Part shown: piece by piece, positions 1-13,300 of the stretch
How positions within the stretch are numbered: the stretch's first letter is position 1
How the letters are laid out: every line of letters begins with the position of its first letter
NCBI GenBank assembly: GCA_023512835.1
Contig: CM042085.1
Coordinates: forward strand, 7,230,062 to 7,294,061
Length of the DNA stretch: 64,000 nucleotides
Direction: 5' to 3'
Source: Taxillus chinensis
Taxonomy: Eukaryota > Streptophyta > Magnoliopsida > Santalales > Loranthaceae
Notes under the pieces: model-generated
Database searches by the model: none
Seen by the model: only the letters and a program-made list of their open reading frames with translations
Told to the model about the DNA's origin: nothing
Translations under genes and position numbers: made by a program

Positions 1-1270
1 AATACTCCTAAAGTATGCACACTATGAGAGTAAGCATTATACATAATGTATAACATGAATTCATGATGTCATTTTCTGTTGCATGAAGATAGAAATATAA
101 ATCAATATACTATATATTAATGTTATATAAAGATCGAAGAGTTTGTATATCAATTTCAAAATTTTCAAGTCAAGTATTTGATTTTTTTAATTTAATCTAA
201 ATTGTGTCAATTCCGATTTAATCCATTTCTTTCATTTCAGTTTTTTCAATTCAAGTTGTAGGAAAAAAAACTAGTGAGTGTGTGACGTGTGAAGTAACTC
301 GTGACATAAAAGACGAGTAAATTATACTTATACCCATTTTTCTCGTAAAAAAAACACAAAGGAGACTTTAGCACTAGGAAAATACTATTCCCAACTATTT
401 AACCGTTAAAACATAACATTTAAAAAATATACACACTGTTAAAACATAAGTCCAAACATAACATCTCATTAAAATTTAAAATCTTATATAATTTTTTTTC
501 ATCCTATGGTTATACAATTTTAGACTCTAATATCATTACATTGGTGGATAAAAAGAAATATAAGAAAATAAAAAGAGTTTTGAGCTTGGCTATACACTTC
601 GGTTATCCGACCTAACCCTGATAAGCACACGAAAGAAAACAATTACACAACATGATAGATAAGTAACCACAACTTAGTAGTAATCATATTTTACCTGCCC
701 ATTTCATACTCCTAAACTATACATGATAGTACTTACAAAGCTCATTTATTAATTCCACAAACATGGGTCTTTACAATTGCGGGCTAGTTTAATCAATATG
801 TGAACCGGATTGGATTAGCCAATTGTTATTTCATTAAAAAATAGGTTAGCCCGTTTAAGCCTGCAATGTGATGAATTGGAGACTATTTCATACTCATATA
901 AAAGGATAATTTTTAAAACGTTTAGTGGTAATCAAAATAAAACTAAAATGACTTCTCTAACATTAATAGAACCTATTTGTATCAAACTAGTAGGCAACAA
1001 CTAAAGTCAAAGACTTATTTAGTTAGAATTATGAAATAAAAGAACTTTAATATAAGTCATAATCATCCTCACTGCCTTTTAATTTATAAAAGTAAGTATA
1101 AGTTACAAGTAAGTTATCATTTTTTTTTTAAGTTTTGAATTTTGTTGGAGTGTTTATAAAAGTTTTACCTAAATAGATGATATATTTATCTATTTTATTT
1201 TTGTTTCCGTAAAAACGCGCCAGAGGAGAGTAATCGCTGCCCCACCTCGTTCGACAATAAATAGAGAGCA
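1..1270. other. AT-rich intergenic region upstream of LIG1
   Basis: No coding region is visible. Around 776-880 there is a small imperfect fold-back: ATTGCGGGCTAGTTTAA near 776 is roughly mirrored by GTTTAAGCCTGCAATGT near 865. This could be a short MITE remnant. The last 70 bases become more GC-rich and contain a TATA-like stretch (AATAAATAGA, about 1256-1265) that probably belongs to the LIG1 core promoter. Confidence 0.6.
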
Positions 1271-1272
1271 AT

Positions 1273-1281
1273 TTTCCCGCC
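1273..1281 (+). promoter_or_regulatory. E2F-type site in LIG1 promoter
   Basis: TTTCCCGCC matches the E2F/DP consensus TTTSSCGS perfectly. It lies 52 bases upstream of the first ATG of LIG1 and just downstream of a TATA-like AATAAATAGA. Replication genes of plants are commonly switched on at G1/S by E2F, so S-phase control of this ligase is a reasonable inference. The site itself is seen directly; its use is inferred. Confidence 0.65.
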
Positions 1282-1332
1282 ACTCACTCCTTCGGCCACT
1301 GCTGTCTCGCTCGGCCGCTCCACTTGCGGCAA

Positions 1333-4300
1333 ATGCGATCACTCCGACCGTGCTATCGCTGCTGTCTCAGCCCCTCCGCTAATCCACTCCTTCTCTCCCT
1401 CAGGCGCGCTTCCCTCGTCGCCCGCTTCTACTCCCTCATCCCCCTCAAATCCTTCTTCGTATCTTGCGCCATAAACCCTAACCCCCCGTCCACCACCTCC
1501 ATGGCCGCTCGCCCCTCCGCTTTCGACGCCCTCATGTCCAACGCCCGCGCCGCCGCCTCCTCCTCCAAGAAGAAGCCCCATCCCTCGCCGTCCAAAAAAC
1601 TCAACGCTCCGGCGTCGTCTGGAAAGGGTCCCCAAACCCCTAATTCGAGCCATTCAAGCCCGGTCGAGAAAACGCTAGAATTCCAAAAATCTAGCCCCCC
1701 AAACCCTTCCGATTCAGAGCAATCTTTGTCGAATGCCAAGAATCCCCAACCCCCGTCGTCAAAGAAACGAGCCTCCCCGGAGTCGAATGGTTCCGAAAAC
1801 ACCCCCCTAAACTCTAGCTCCAGTGCTCCGAGTGATGCCCATAACCCTTCCCCCAAAGACCCTACCAATTCAGTGCATTCCAATGCCAAAAAACTGAGGG
1901 GCTTTAGCGTGGAAGAAAGCATCTCGCAGTTGAAGAAGAAGGCCCCCGAATTTGACCCCATTGAGGCAGCGTATTGGAAAGAGCAAGGAAAAGGGGTGCC
2001 CTTCCTGTTTCTGGCCCGGGCTTTTGATTTGATTGACAAGGAGTCGGGGCGGATTATAATCACTGACATCACTTGCAATCTCTTGCGTGCTGTGATGCAC
2101 ACCACGCCTGGAGATCTGGTGGCTGTGATTTATCTTGCGGCGAACAGGGTTGGGCCGGCGCATGAGGGTTTAGAACTTGGGATAGGGGATGCTTCAATCA
2201 TCAAGGCACTCGCTGAGGCTTGTGGCAGGAAAGAAACCCAAATTAAAAAGCAATACCAGGTGACTGATTTTTTTTAGGCGTACTCAGTGTTGTGGGAAAT
2301 AGACAAAGGGAGGTTGATCTTGAATTACTCGCAAGTCAGGAACACTATAATTTGCCTGGATTATATCAAGTGCTTCTGTGTATCATATTTTTAGTTTTTG
2401 ATAAAAGATTTGGAAAATATCGCTCATGTCTATAGTACAATTCTATATGTACACAAATGATAAGTGCATCTTTGTGAAATTGCCATCTTGGGTTTTCAAT
2501 CTGGACCTTGCTCCTCATTTTTTTGCTTGGTACGATGAATATGTGCCAGGTGATATTTGTGTGTTCCATGCATATTTTAATATCTTTTGTCGTGTAACTA
2601 ACATGACTATTGCACCGTTTTATTTGTAGTAAATTTTATATCGATAATAAAATTTTCAATGAAACGTTATGCATAAGCATGCTTTTATTATCTTCATAAA
2701 GTTTGTATAACTGGTTAGATGTAGTAGTGTTATGTTAACGTTTCCATGAACTACTTAAATATTTCGAGTGTTGGTGCCGTAAAGCTTCTTGGTAAATTTT
2801 CATGGCGTCCTTGACACTCACACTCATATTTATGACCTTATTGACCCAATAATGTCATTTTTAACTAGATTATAGCTTTGTGATTTTATGCGTATCTTTT
2901 GTTAATGTTTTTATTTTTATATTTTATAATAGGAATTGGGGGACTTAGGGCTTGTTGCTAAAGCTAGCCGTTCATCCCAGTCCTTGATGCGCAAGCCTGA
3001 TCCATTAAGTGCCACCAAGGTTTTTGATACATTTAGACTTATTGCTAAGGTTCGTTATCTACTTCTCTTCTAATTTTAAAATCATATGAAGTAGAAAATG
3101 TGACATGTTGATTATTCATTGAAGCCTCTATATTCTATGTCCTTTTATTTCTTTGTTTCTACCTATTGAAATTTAAGATTGTTAGTTTGAATTAGACATG
3201 TGATTTTTTGTTGAATTACCAGAGAAATTGGATACCTTTTCAAAAGACAAAGGGTTTTCTGATTTTTTTCTTACCAACTCCAACCAAAACATATATAAAA
3301 GATCAATTTGAACTATAATGAAGAACTTTTAACCTCACATGCTCCTTAGAACTATAACGAAGAAGTTTTAACCTCACATCCTCATTATATTGTGGTGAAG
3401 TATGGCATTGACTGTAGGGGTTGGGTCTCTTTGATGCTTTGGAGGCCGCATGGTTTGGGTTTATGGAAATTTATCTGCACGCATTGGGATTTTTTCTCTC
3501 AGTTTGTAGGGTTTGAGCTCCGGAATGGTGCTTCTATTCGCTTTTGGGATATGATGTATGGTGTCGTGCATCACCCCTGAAGCGTGATTACCCGGAGTTG
3601 TATTGGATTGCTTGCTCCCCGATGCTTTTGTGGCCAATGTTCATTTTGTATACGGGGTATTGCCGTGTAGTGGGAGGTGATGTTTTTGCGGGCTTCCCAT
3701 GATTGGGAGTTGGAGGTTTTTTCATCCTCTTTCGATCAGTTGTATTTGGTTGGCCCTGTGCGGTGGGAAGCCAATAGGCTTTGTTGGTGGCCTGATCGGG
3801 AGCGTAGTTTTTAGGTTCGGAGTCTGGACTCTCTTTTGATGCCTTCTCGGCCCGGGACATTCCCGTGGTGTAGTGTGTGGAAGGCGTGAGTTCCATCTTT
3901 GGTTGCTTTTTTTGCTTGGATTGTAGTGCTTGATAGGATCCTTACTATTGATAACCTGCGACGTTGGGATTTTGTTTTCGTTAGCCGGTGTTTTATGTGT
4001 TAGACTTCGGCGGAGTCCATGGATCATCTCTTTCTGCATTGTTTATATGTTTTGGAGCTGTGAAACTTGATTATGGGCTTGTTCGGCTTTCTTTGGGTGA
4101 TGTCGTCATCCCTTCGTGGGTTGTTGGAGTGCTGGCTTTGGAATGTGAGGCGCCGTTCGTTGGTGTGGAGAGCTGCCCCTCATTGTCTTCTTTGGTGCAT
4201 TTGGCGTGAGTGGAATGTCCGTGTGTTTGACGGCACCGAGCATTCTCCGTTAGAGATCATTTTTTTTCCCAAGATTTGAGGGAATGACTTTTTGCTTGGG

Positions 4301-7300
4301 GTATGTTGTCTATTTCTGTTGTTTTTCTTGGGTGCTCTTTTTGAGCTTGATGTTATATGTTCTTTTAGCGCACATTGTTTATGTAAGTTATTTCCTTTTT
4401 AATAAATTTTCTTACTTATAAAAAAAAAACATCTAAGGAGAGAAGCTCCTTATTCTCTCTAAGCTCCTTCCTTTTTCTGGCATCACTTCGGTGGCTACAT
4501 CTGGCGGCCGTCATGATGACAACCTCTTATGGACCTCCAAGCGTCAAGGCTTATGTATCCATCAAATCAACTTCCTTTAAGTGCTTATCCTCTTCCCCTT
4601 CTTTTGGGGTGAAAGCTGGCTTTCTAGCCATTTTTTTCCGGAGGACGATCTTACTCAATCTACACAAGATTTTTCCTTTATGGCCCTATTGAATTTTTTT
4701 CCCGGCCGATTGTAGCTTCACCACCTCCTCCGTTATTTTGATAATGAGTGTTTTTTTTAGCGACTTTGTCATAGGTCTCCTTGCCTTCAATACTATTATA
4801 TAAATAATATTTTTTTTTGGTGTTATATATATATATATATATATTAAAATTTGAAATCCAAATACAAGAGTCACACACACTATGTAGAATTTTTGGATCT
4901 GCCATTGTTAATTTGATTGTTTGTTTATCGTCCAGTGTTTATGCAACAAGAATTATGGATGTTTAAATTGAAGATTGTTTTTATACCCGTTGTGGTGACA
5001 TGCTTAATAGTGGTTTGTTTCATTCTTTATATATAAATATATAATATAATATCTTGAACATTTGTTTTTGATGGATGAGCTCTCTTGGCGGCAGAAATCT
5101 TGTTTTCCGTGGCTTCGGGAGAGGGATAAGAACTCTAAGTTTTTTTTTTGTATGGCTAACTCTCACTCGAATGCTAACACCATTAGCAAGTTACACATCG
5201 ATGGTATTTCCTTGTCGTGTCAGGAGGATATTTGGGTTCACATATTGGGGTTCTATGAGTCTCTTTTCAACGAGGCAGATCATCCTGGTTCTCACCTTGA
5301 TGGGATCTAGTTCAACGCCATTTCAGAAGAGGATGCCTTGTGGCTTGATCGTCCGTTTGAGGAAGAGAAGGTGGAGTCTGTGATTCGGGGTTGAAGAGGG
5401 GATAAGGCTTCTGATCCAAATGGGTTTTCCTTGGAATTCTTTCAGCACCGTTGGAATGTTATGTGGTCTGATGTATAAGTGTGTGTAAAGAATTCTAGGA
5501 GCACTGTTGGTTTGAAAGGAGCCTTAACGTTAATTTTTTGGCTCTTATCCTTGAAAAGCAAGGGGCGGATGACTTGAAAGATTTTAGACCTATTAGTTTG
5601 GTAGGAGACATGCATAAAATCATTGCGAAAGTTTTGGCCAACAGGTTGAAGGTTGTTTTGGGGAAGATCATTTCCCATTCTAGATTCGGTCCTCATTATT
5701 AACAAATGCCTCGCTAGCTGGGTCAAAGTAGCTCTTCCTGGTGTTTTGTGTAAGTTGGACTTGGAGAGGGCTTATAATCATGTTCATTGGGGATTTCTTC
5801 TTTATGTTTTGTGAGTTCTCGGCTAAGTGGAGGAGATGGATACCTTTTTGTATCTCCATTGCCTGGTTTTTTGTTCTTGTCAATGGCAGTCCCTGCATAT
5901 GGGCCCTTTTGGATTTTCAGAGGGCTCCGACAAAGGAATTCTTTGTCTCCTTTGTTATTTGTCATTGTTAAGGCTTTTAGCAGATTGATGGGCAAGGCTT
6001 CCTTGGTCGGGTTATTTTTTTACTTCTCGGTGGGCTGTCTGAATAGGGGTTTACTCGTCGTTTCTCACATGCTTTATGATGTGCTTGCGTTTTGCGAGGC
6101 AGATTTGGGTCATATCTTTCATTTCCAGTCCATCCTTGTTTGGTTTTAAGCTATTTCTTGGTTGCAGATTGATCTTAGCAAATCAATTTTGGTTCCAATT
6201 GGTGTAGTGCCTCATTTGTGAGATCTAGTTAACATTTTAGGGTGTCATACTGCGCGGTTGCTCCTCTTGTATTTTGGGTCTTCTTTTGAGGTCTAAATTT
6301 AAGTTTACTACTATTTGGAATCCGATTATTGAGAAGATGGAGCGTTATTTGATCAGGTGGAAGTGAGTTTACCTCTCAAGGGGGGTTGACTTACTTTGGT
6401 TAGAAGTACCTTTTTTAACTTGCCGATTATTATCTTTTTCTTTTTACTATTCTCATGGCTGTTTCTTCTCGGATTGAGCAGATCCAAATGAATTTCTTTT
6501 GGGGTTCCAATGTAGAGGTGCTTAAAATTTATCTGGTTAAATGGGATAGAGTATGTAGCCATCTTTCTCATGGCGGTTTGGTTAAGAAGTTGTGTAGATT
6601 TAATGTTTCTATTTTTGGGAAATGGTTATGACGATTTGGTGTGGAGAGGAAGGTCCTGTGGAGAAAGGTGATTATGGTGAAGTATGAGGTCACCAACGGG
6701 GGTGGATTTCCTTGATGCCTTGTGAACCTCATGGCATGAAGTTATGGACATTTAGATACAATGTGTTGGCTACCAATTCGAGAAAAAGGCTATCAGTTCA
6801 AGCTCTTTTACTCTATCCTTACCCCTACCTGGCTTGGAAGCTTTCCTCGAAAAAGTCTTTGGCAGGCATATGTGCCGTCTAGAGTTGCCTTCTTTATTTG
6901 GACAATGGTGTATGAAAAGATTTTAACTGCTGATAATTTGCGGCATTGTGGTTTTGTTATTATTAGCATATGTTGTATGTGTAAAGCTTCAATGGATTCC
7001 ATGGACCATCTTTTCTTACATTTTCCATATGTCCGGGAGTTGTGGGATATAGTTATGAGTTTGTTTGGCCTACATTAGGTGATGCCTTTATCTCTTGATG
7101 CGTTATTCTCTTGTTGGATAAGGGCAGTGGCACAACATTTAGTGATTTGGCAAGTGCGAAATGCGAGTGTTTGGAAGTATTTGGTAAGAGTAAAATGCGA
7201 GAGTGTTTGATAATAGCATATGGCTTGTTGTTGAGCTTCAAATTATTTTCTTTTGATGTTTGAGATAGTGAATGTTTGCTATGGGAATATATCATTTTCC

Positions 7301-10300
7301 TCCATTTGTGATATTGTTAATGAATGCGTTTGTTGTATATATGCCCTTTATGCCTTCATTGTGTGCTTTTTCTATCTAATAAATTTCTTATTTATAAATT
7401 TTTTTATATCTATATATATTGTTGTAGGATGCATATTAGCTATAGTGCTTTTTTCCCAAAAGTAATAGCTTCCCTCTGTTAACTATATGCATACACAAGG
7501 CAGTTTGCATCAGTTTTTTTTTATTTTTTAAAACTTTTTGTAGGAATCTGGGAAAGACAGTCAAGAGAAGAAAAAAAATCATATCAAGGCGCTACTAGTT
7601 GCAGCGACTGATTGTGAACCTCAATATATAATACGTTTGCTGCAGGTAATTATTTATTTACACATTCTTCTGTTGGTTCTTTTTTGGTGCTATAAATTGA
7701 AGTTTGAGTTTCCTAAGCAGGCTAAATTGAGGATTGGTTTGGCAGAGCAAACTCTTTTAGCTGCACTGGGACAAGCTGCTGTGTACTATGAAAAGCATTC
7801 CGTTACAACTTCACACGTTCATACTTCTTTGGAAGAGGTCGGTTGATGTTAGGCTTCTACTGGAATGTATTAGCTGTTTGATATGAAAGTTACAATATCT
7901 CGCTCCTAGGTTATGTTTAGTGCTTTTTGGGCGGGGTTTTCCCATTTCGTTATGCATATTTCGTACAACTGCAATCAAGTAAATAATTTGATCTTGACTC
8001 AAAATTTGGATCATGAGCATGACTATCTCAATGCAGACATGTGTAGTTGTGTACTCGAACTTTCTAGAAAAGAAGCACAGTACAATACTGGAACAAGTTC
8101 TTGTAGACGAAGGTTTTTTGTGTGATGCCAACAGCCATGTACTTAAAGTACTGCTTGTGAATTGATTTTGATTTTGTCCCTGCTCATGTAGCACGTTACA
8201 TGGCAGAAATCACTTAATATGATTTTGGAAAGGTTCTATTCTACAAAGACAATTACAGAGCAATGATAGGTTGATTTACTTCATTATGTCATAAAGACTT
8301 TCTGACATATTGCACCTGTCATCACAATTACATAATATGCATTCTTTTACCGGTGTTCTAAACATGTTTTCCAGGGTGCAAAAATTGTAAAACAAGTTTA
8401 CTCTGTAATTCCTGTCTATGATAAGATCGTCGATGCTCTTCTTAGTGGCGGTGTCTTTAATCTTCCAATGATGTGTAGCTTTACACCTGGCATCCCAATA
8501 GGGCCAATGCTTGCAAAACCAACTAAGGGGGTATCTGAGATCATAGACAAATTCCAGGACACTGAGTTTACTTGTGAATACAAGTATGATGGAGAGCGTG
8601 CTCAGGTACTAGTTCTTGTTTTAAGAAAGCTGCTTTCCCTTCGACTTCACTCTAATTTTTTTGGTACCTTCCAGATACATTACCTGGAAAATGGTGATGT
8701 TGAGATATACAGTAGGAATGCTGAAAGAAATACGGGAAAGTTTCCTGATGTCGTTGCTGCAATTTCAAGGTAGTTTTGTTTGAACTTTTCTCTCTTGAAT
8801 AGAATAGTACTTCTAAGTTTGCAGGTGGATCTTAGTATTAGATGCAGGCATAGAATTAGAAATGCTATGTGATGTCTGAATTTTTCTAAATTCTGTTTGA
8901 ATTTTTCTCTCCTCTGGAATATAATAGTACTTCTAAGTTTGCAGGTGGATCTTTGCATTAGAAAATGCTGTGTGATGTGTGAATTTTTCAAATATTTTTA
9001 TCGTATATTACCTGGTTTTGGTGCTATCGGTAAATCTGTTATATAATTAATCTATACGACTGTGCCTGTGGCTGATTTTGTCATCCTAGCTTCCTATTAG
9101 CCTGTTTATCATTTATTAGTTTATATGTTCACATTTCCTATCATGACACTGGACTTTTGAATTTCACTGCTTTTGGTTATGACTGAGAAATTTAGTTATT
9201 AGAAACATTGCTAATCCTATATTTGATGGTTCTCCAATTCATCTTGATGTGCTGGATGTTTGCTTTATGATAAATCTGACATGAGATGATTGTTTTAGTA
9301 CAATTTTTTTTTGTTAATTTTTACTGTCAGCATGCAGAATTAAGAAGCCATCTGTAAGGTCGTTTGTTCTAGACTGTGAACTTGTTGCTTATGACCGAGA
9401 AAAACGGAAAATCCTGCCATTCCAGGTAATTTGATTTTGAAAGGAAAAAAATAACACTGCATCCTGTGAAATACCCGTTCTGATTTCCCTTGCAAAGAGT
9501 GAAATGAAATGTACTCTTAATATCTCTTGGCAATTTTTTTGACACTTGTAAAAATATTTAAGCAATAAAAAATAACAAAAGAAAAAAAATCTAAAATTCA
9601 TAGTGGTTCACATGAGTGTGCCAGTTTTATGTAACTTTCTCAACATTGCTTAGATATCTTTTCCCATTGTCGTTGTCGTTGTTGTTGTTGTTGTTGCTGT
9701 AGTACAGTAGTAGTTAGTTTTATTTTATACTGCATAAGACCAATGGCAAATAATATTCTTAATTTTGTGATCCTTTTGAGTATATTTTGTGAGCAAATTA
9801 TTTGTTGCAGGTCCTCATTACACGTGCTCGAAAAAATGTGGTCATTAGTGACATCAAAGTGGTTGTTTGTATATTTGCTTTTGATATCTTATATCTTAAT
9901 GGTGCACCACTTCTTCAGGAGGAACTTAGCTGTCGTAGGCAGGTACAGTCTATTGCTCACCTTACTTTGTAGTGGTTTGGCTAGACTTCGTATGGTTGCA
10001 AGTATTAGTCTTAATCTTAATCAGCAATAAATATTTAAATTTCTGCGGACCTGTGGCTTTCTGCAGCATCTTTACCACTCCTTTGAGGAAGAAGCTGGAC
10101 TTTTTCAGTTTGCAACATCAATAATATCAAATGATCTCGAAGAGATACAAAAATTTCTCGAAGCTGCTGTTGATGCCAGGTTATTTACTCTAATGCATGA
10201 AATATTTACTTGTCAAAATCTCGTAGCTGATGAAGTAGAAATATATGCATTTTAACACAGATTGGTCTGTCCAGTTTGATCAGGATGATTGGACAAGGTG

Positions 10301-13300
10301 CAGATCTGTTGGCTGCAAATGTAGTCAATCCAGGTCAACCTGGATATTTGTTTTGTATTTTTTCGTTGTATTATTATCAGATATATGTAAACATTATAGA
10401 GAAGTGGAAAGGATTGGATAGAGAACGGAAACTGGACGACCAGAGACTTCCGTTTCCTGGCTTAGAACGGGAAGTTGATCTGTTCCCCCACATTCAGGTG
10501 CGTTAGGGCCTTTTGAGGCAGGCTGCCTTCGTTCAGGATGAGGTAGAGGAGGCAACTGCTGCTGCTCTTCTCCGATCTGATGAGGGGCATGCGGGGTCTG
10601 GGGACGATTCTGTTTCTGGTGCATCTATTCTGTTTGAAGGCGTCGGGCTGATCTGACCTAGGTTTGTTCCAAAGGCTCTGACTTTGCTGGGTTTGATTTG
10701 TGTGAAGCAGTGGGAAGGGTTCAGGATGTATGCTTGGAGTCTGCCTGTGTTCCTGATGAGGTGAGGGGTGTTGGGCTTCAGGAGTTGGTGCCTCTTTGTG
10801 TTGAGCCGTTTGCAGTCATTAGTCCAGTTGATGATGAGCTTTGTGGGAGTGGTGATGTTGATTCTTTCTTGGGCCAGTCTTCGGATTGGGTGCAGCGGAG
10901 GCCCAAGGCCATTGGCAAAGTGTTGGGTGTCAATTATGATGGCTATGAACAGGCTATTATAAAGCTGCTTAGGGATATTGAACTGGGGCATTGGAAACAG
11001 ACAGCTGCTATGTTTGGTGCCAAGAAGACAACGAGCACGGGGAAGAAAGGTGCTCGTGAACTCAAACATTTTGCCACCTCTGTTAACTATGATGTGAGGG
11101 CCTCATAGGCAGCGAAAGGGAAAGGACCGGTGCGGGGGGGGGGGGGGCTCCATGATCGGGAGAAGCAGCTGTGCGTTTTGATGTTGCCGTTTCGTGGATT
11201 TGTTGTTTCTTGGTTTCTCTAGTGCATCAAGAGGTGTTTTTTTGATGTGGGATAGTTGTGTCATGGAGAAGCTGGAAGGATCAATTGGGGTATTCTCGAT
11301 ATCGTGTAAATTCAAAGACTGTGGGGGATCGATAGGTGTGAATGTTCTCTGGAGTACATGTTCCTAATGTTGCCAAAGACGGGAGTCTAATGTGGGACAA
11401 GCACATTGGCCTTCATGTTTGGTGGGATGAACTATGGTGGCTAGTGGGGAATTTCAATGTGGTGCAGATCCCATATGAAAAGGTTGACTCTTTGGATTTT
11501 ACTCTATTAATGGTTGGATTTCCTGAGTTTATAGCTTTCCAAGGTTGGATTGACCTCCCTTTGCCCAACAACTGGGAAGTGACCTTTTTTTCTTGGATTG
11601 TTTGGTTTTTGTTTTCCGTAGAATGGGCTGGGCAGTTTATCAATGTTTTCCAAACGAGGTTGTGCTATTGGCGATCTAATTATTTTCCTATTGCCTTGGA
11701 TTTTGGCTGTGTATCCTTGCAAGTGGTCCTTCTATTTTAAGAACATGTGGTTGGCAGAGGGTTTTGAGGACTGGATTCATGCATGGTGGGAGTCTAATTT
11801 CGTGGAAGGTAACCCAATTTTGTGGTTGCGACCAAGTTGAAATTGTTGAATCGAGACTTGAAAAATTGGAATAACACTGTTTTTGGGCATATTGCCTTGC
11901 AAAAGCAAACTCTTTTTGTAGGGCTGTGGGAGCTTGATGGGGTGGAGGAGCTTAGGCTGTTATCTGGGGAGGAGAAGTGGAGAAGAAAAATTTTCATCAC
12001 CAATCTTGACAAACGTTTTTTGTCGGATGAGATTTTTTGGTGGCAGAAGTCTATAGCCTTGTGGCATAGGGGGATAAAGTTTTAATTTTTTTCATTGCAC
12101 GACTAACTTGCACTGGAACATGAATATCATTAGTCAATTACTTATTAAAGGTGCTTCTACGACGTGTGACACCGGGGCTCATATTGTATGCTTTTATGAG
12201 ATGCTTTACATGGAGGAGGAACATCTTTGGTTTCCTTTAGATGGGGTCTAGTTTGATGTCATTTTCGTTGGAGATACTTTGTGGCTTGATCAACCTTTTG
12301 AAAAGGAGGAGATTAAGCTAGTGATCTAGAGTTGTATAGGGGATAAGGCCTTGGGCCGGATGGGTTCTCCCGTGTTTTCTCTCAATACTAAGTGTTGTAA
12401 GGATGGTTGTTATGGCGGTTTGTTGGGAATTCCATGAACATTGCATGTTTGAACGGAGTCTTAATGTTTTTTTTTTTACTTTCATATCTAAGAAGCTTAG
12501 GGTGGATGATTTGAAAGATTTTTGTCTAATAAGTTTAGTTTAGATACTTGGTTGAAGGTTATTCTGGGGAAGATCATCTTTCCGTCTTAGAGCGCATTTG
12601 TGCAGGGTTGACAGATCCTTGATTTGGTTCTCATTGCCAATAAGTGTCTTAATAGCTGGCTAAAAGCTTCTCTCCTTGGTGTTTTATGTAAGTTGAACTT
12701 GGAAAAAGCTTATAACCACATTAATTGGAATTTTCTCCTTTATTTGCTATGGCATTATGGGTTCTTAGCTAAGTGGAGGCAGTGGATTTTGTTTTGTATC
12801 TCTTCTACCTATTTCTCCATTTTAGTTAATGGCAACTCGAGTGGTTTCTTTTTGAGCTCTAGAGGTCTTCATCAAAGGGATCCTTTGTCCACGTGGTTTG
12901 TCATTGTTATGGAAGCCTTTAGCTATTTGGTCGACAAAGCTTTCTTTGCCGGGCTGTTATCTCTGTGGCAAGTCTGGGCAAAGAGTCAGGTTGTCTCCCA
13001 CTTGTTTTTTCTACATTTGATACTTTTATTTTTTTGTGAGGTAGATTAGGTGCATCTTTTCCACTCGCGTTCCATCCTTGTTTGATTTGAACCTACTTCA
13101 GGGTTGTGCATCAATTTGGCAAAATTAGTTCTGGTTCCAATTGGAGTAGTGCCTTGCTTGAAGGAGCTAGCAGAGATACTAGAATGTTAGACTTCACGAC
13201 TGCCTCTAAAGTATTGGGGTTTTCTTTGGGGACCAAGTTGAAGCCTTTTGCCATATGGAACCCCATTCTTTAGAAGATGGAGCACTGTTTGCCGGGGTGA

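Noticed and set aside
1428..2105. 225-codon open frame opposite LIG1 exon 1
   Set aside because: It is the antisense shadow of a coding exon; no family resemblance, and the + strand exon fits LIG1 exactly.
10698..11108. 136-codon open frame as a separate host gene
   Set aside because: Its end matches the segment that precedes the endonuclease in plant LINEs, and LINE endonuclease and RT remains follow on the same strand.
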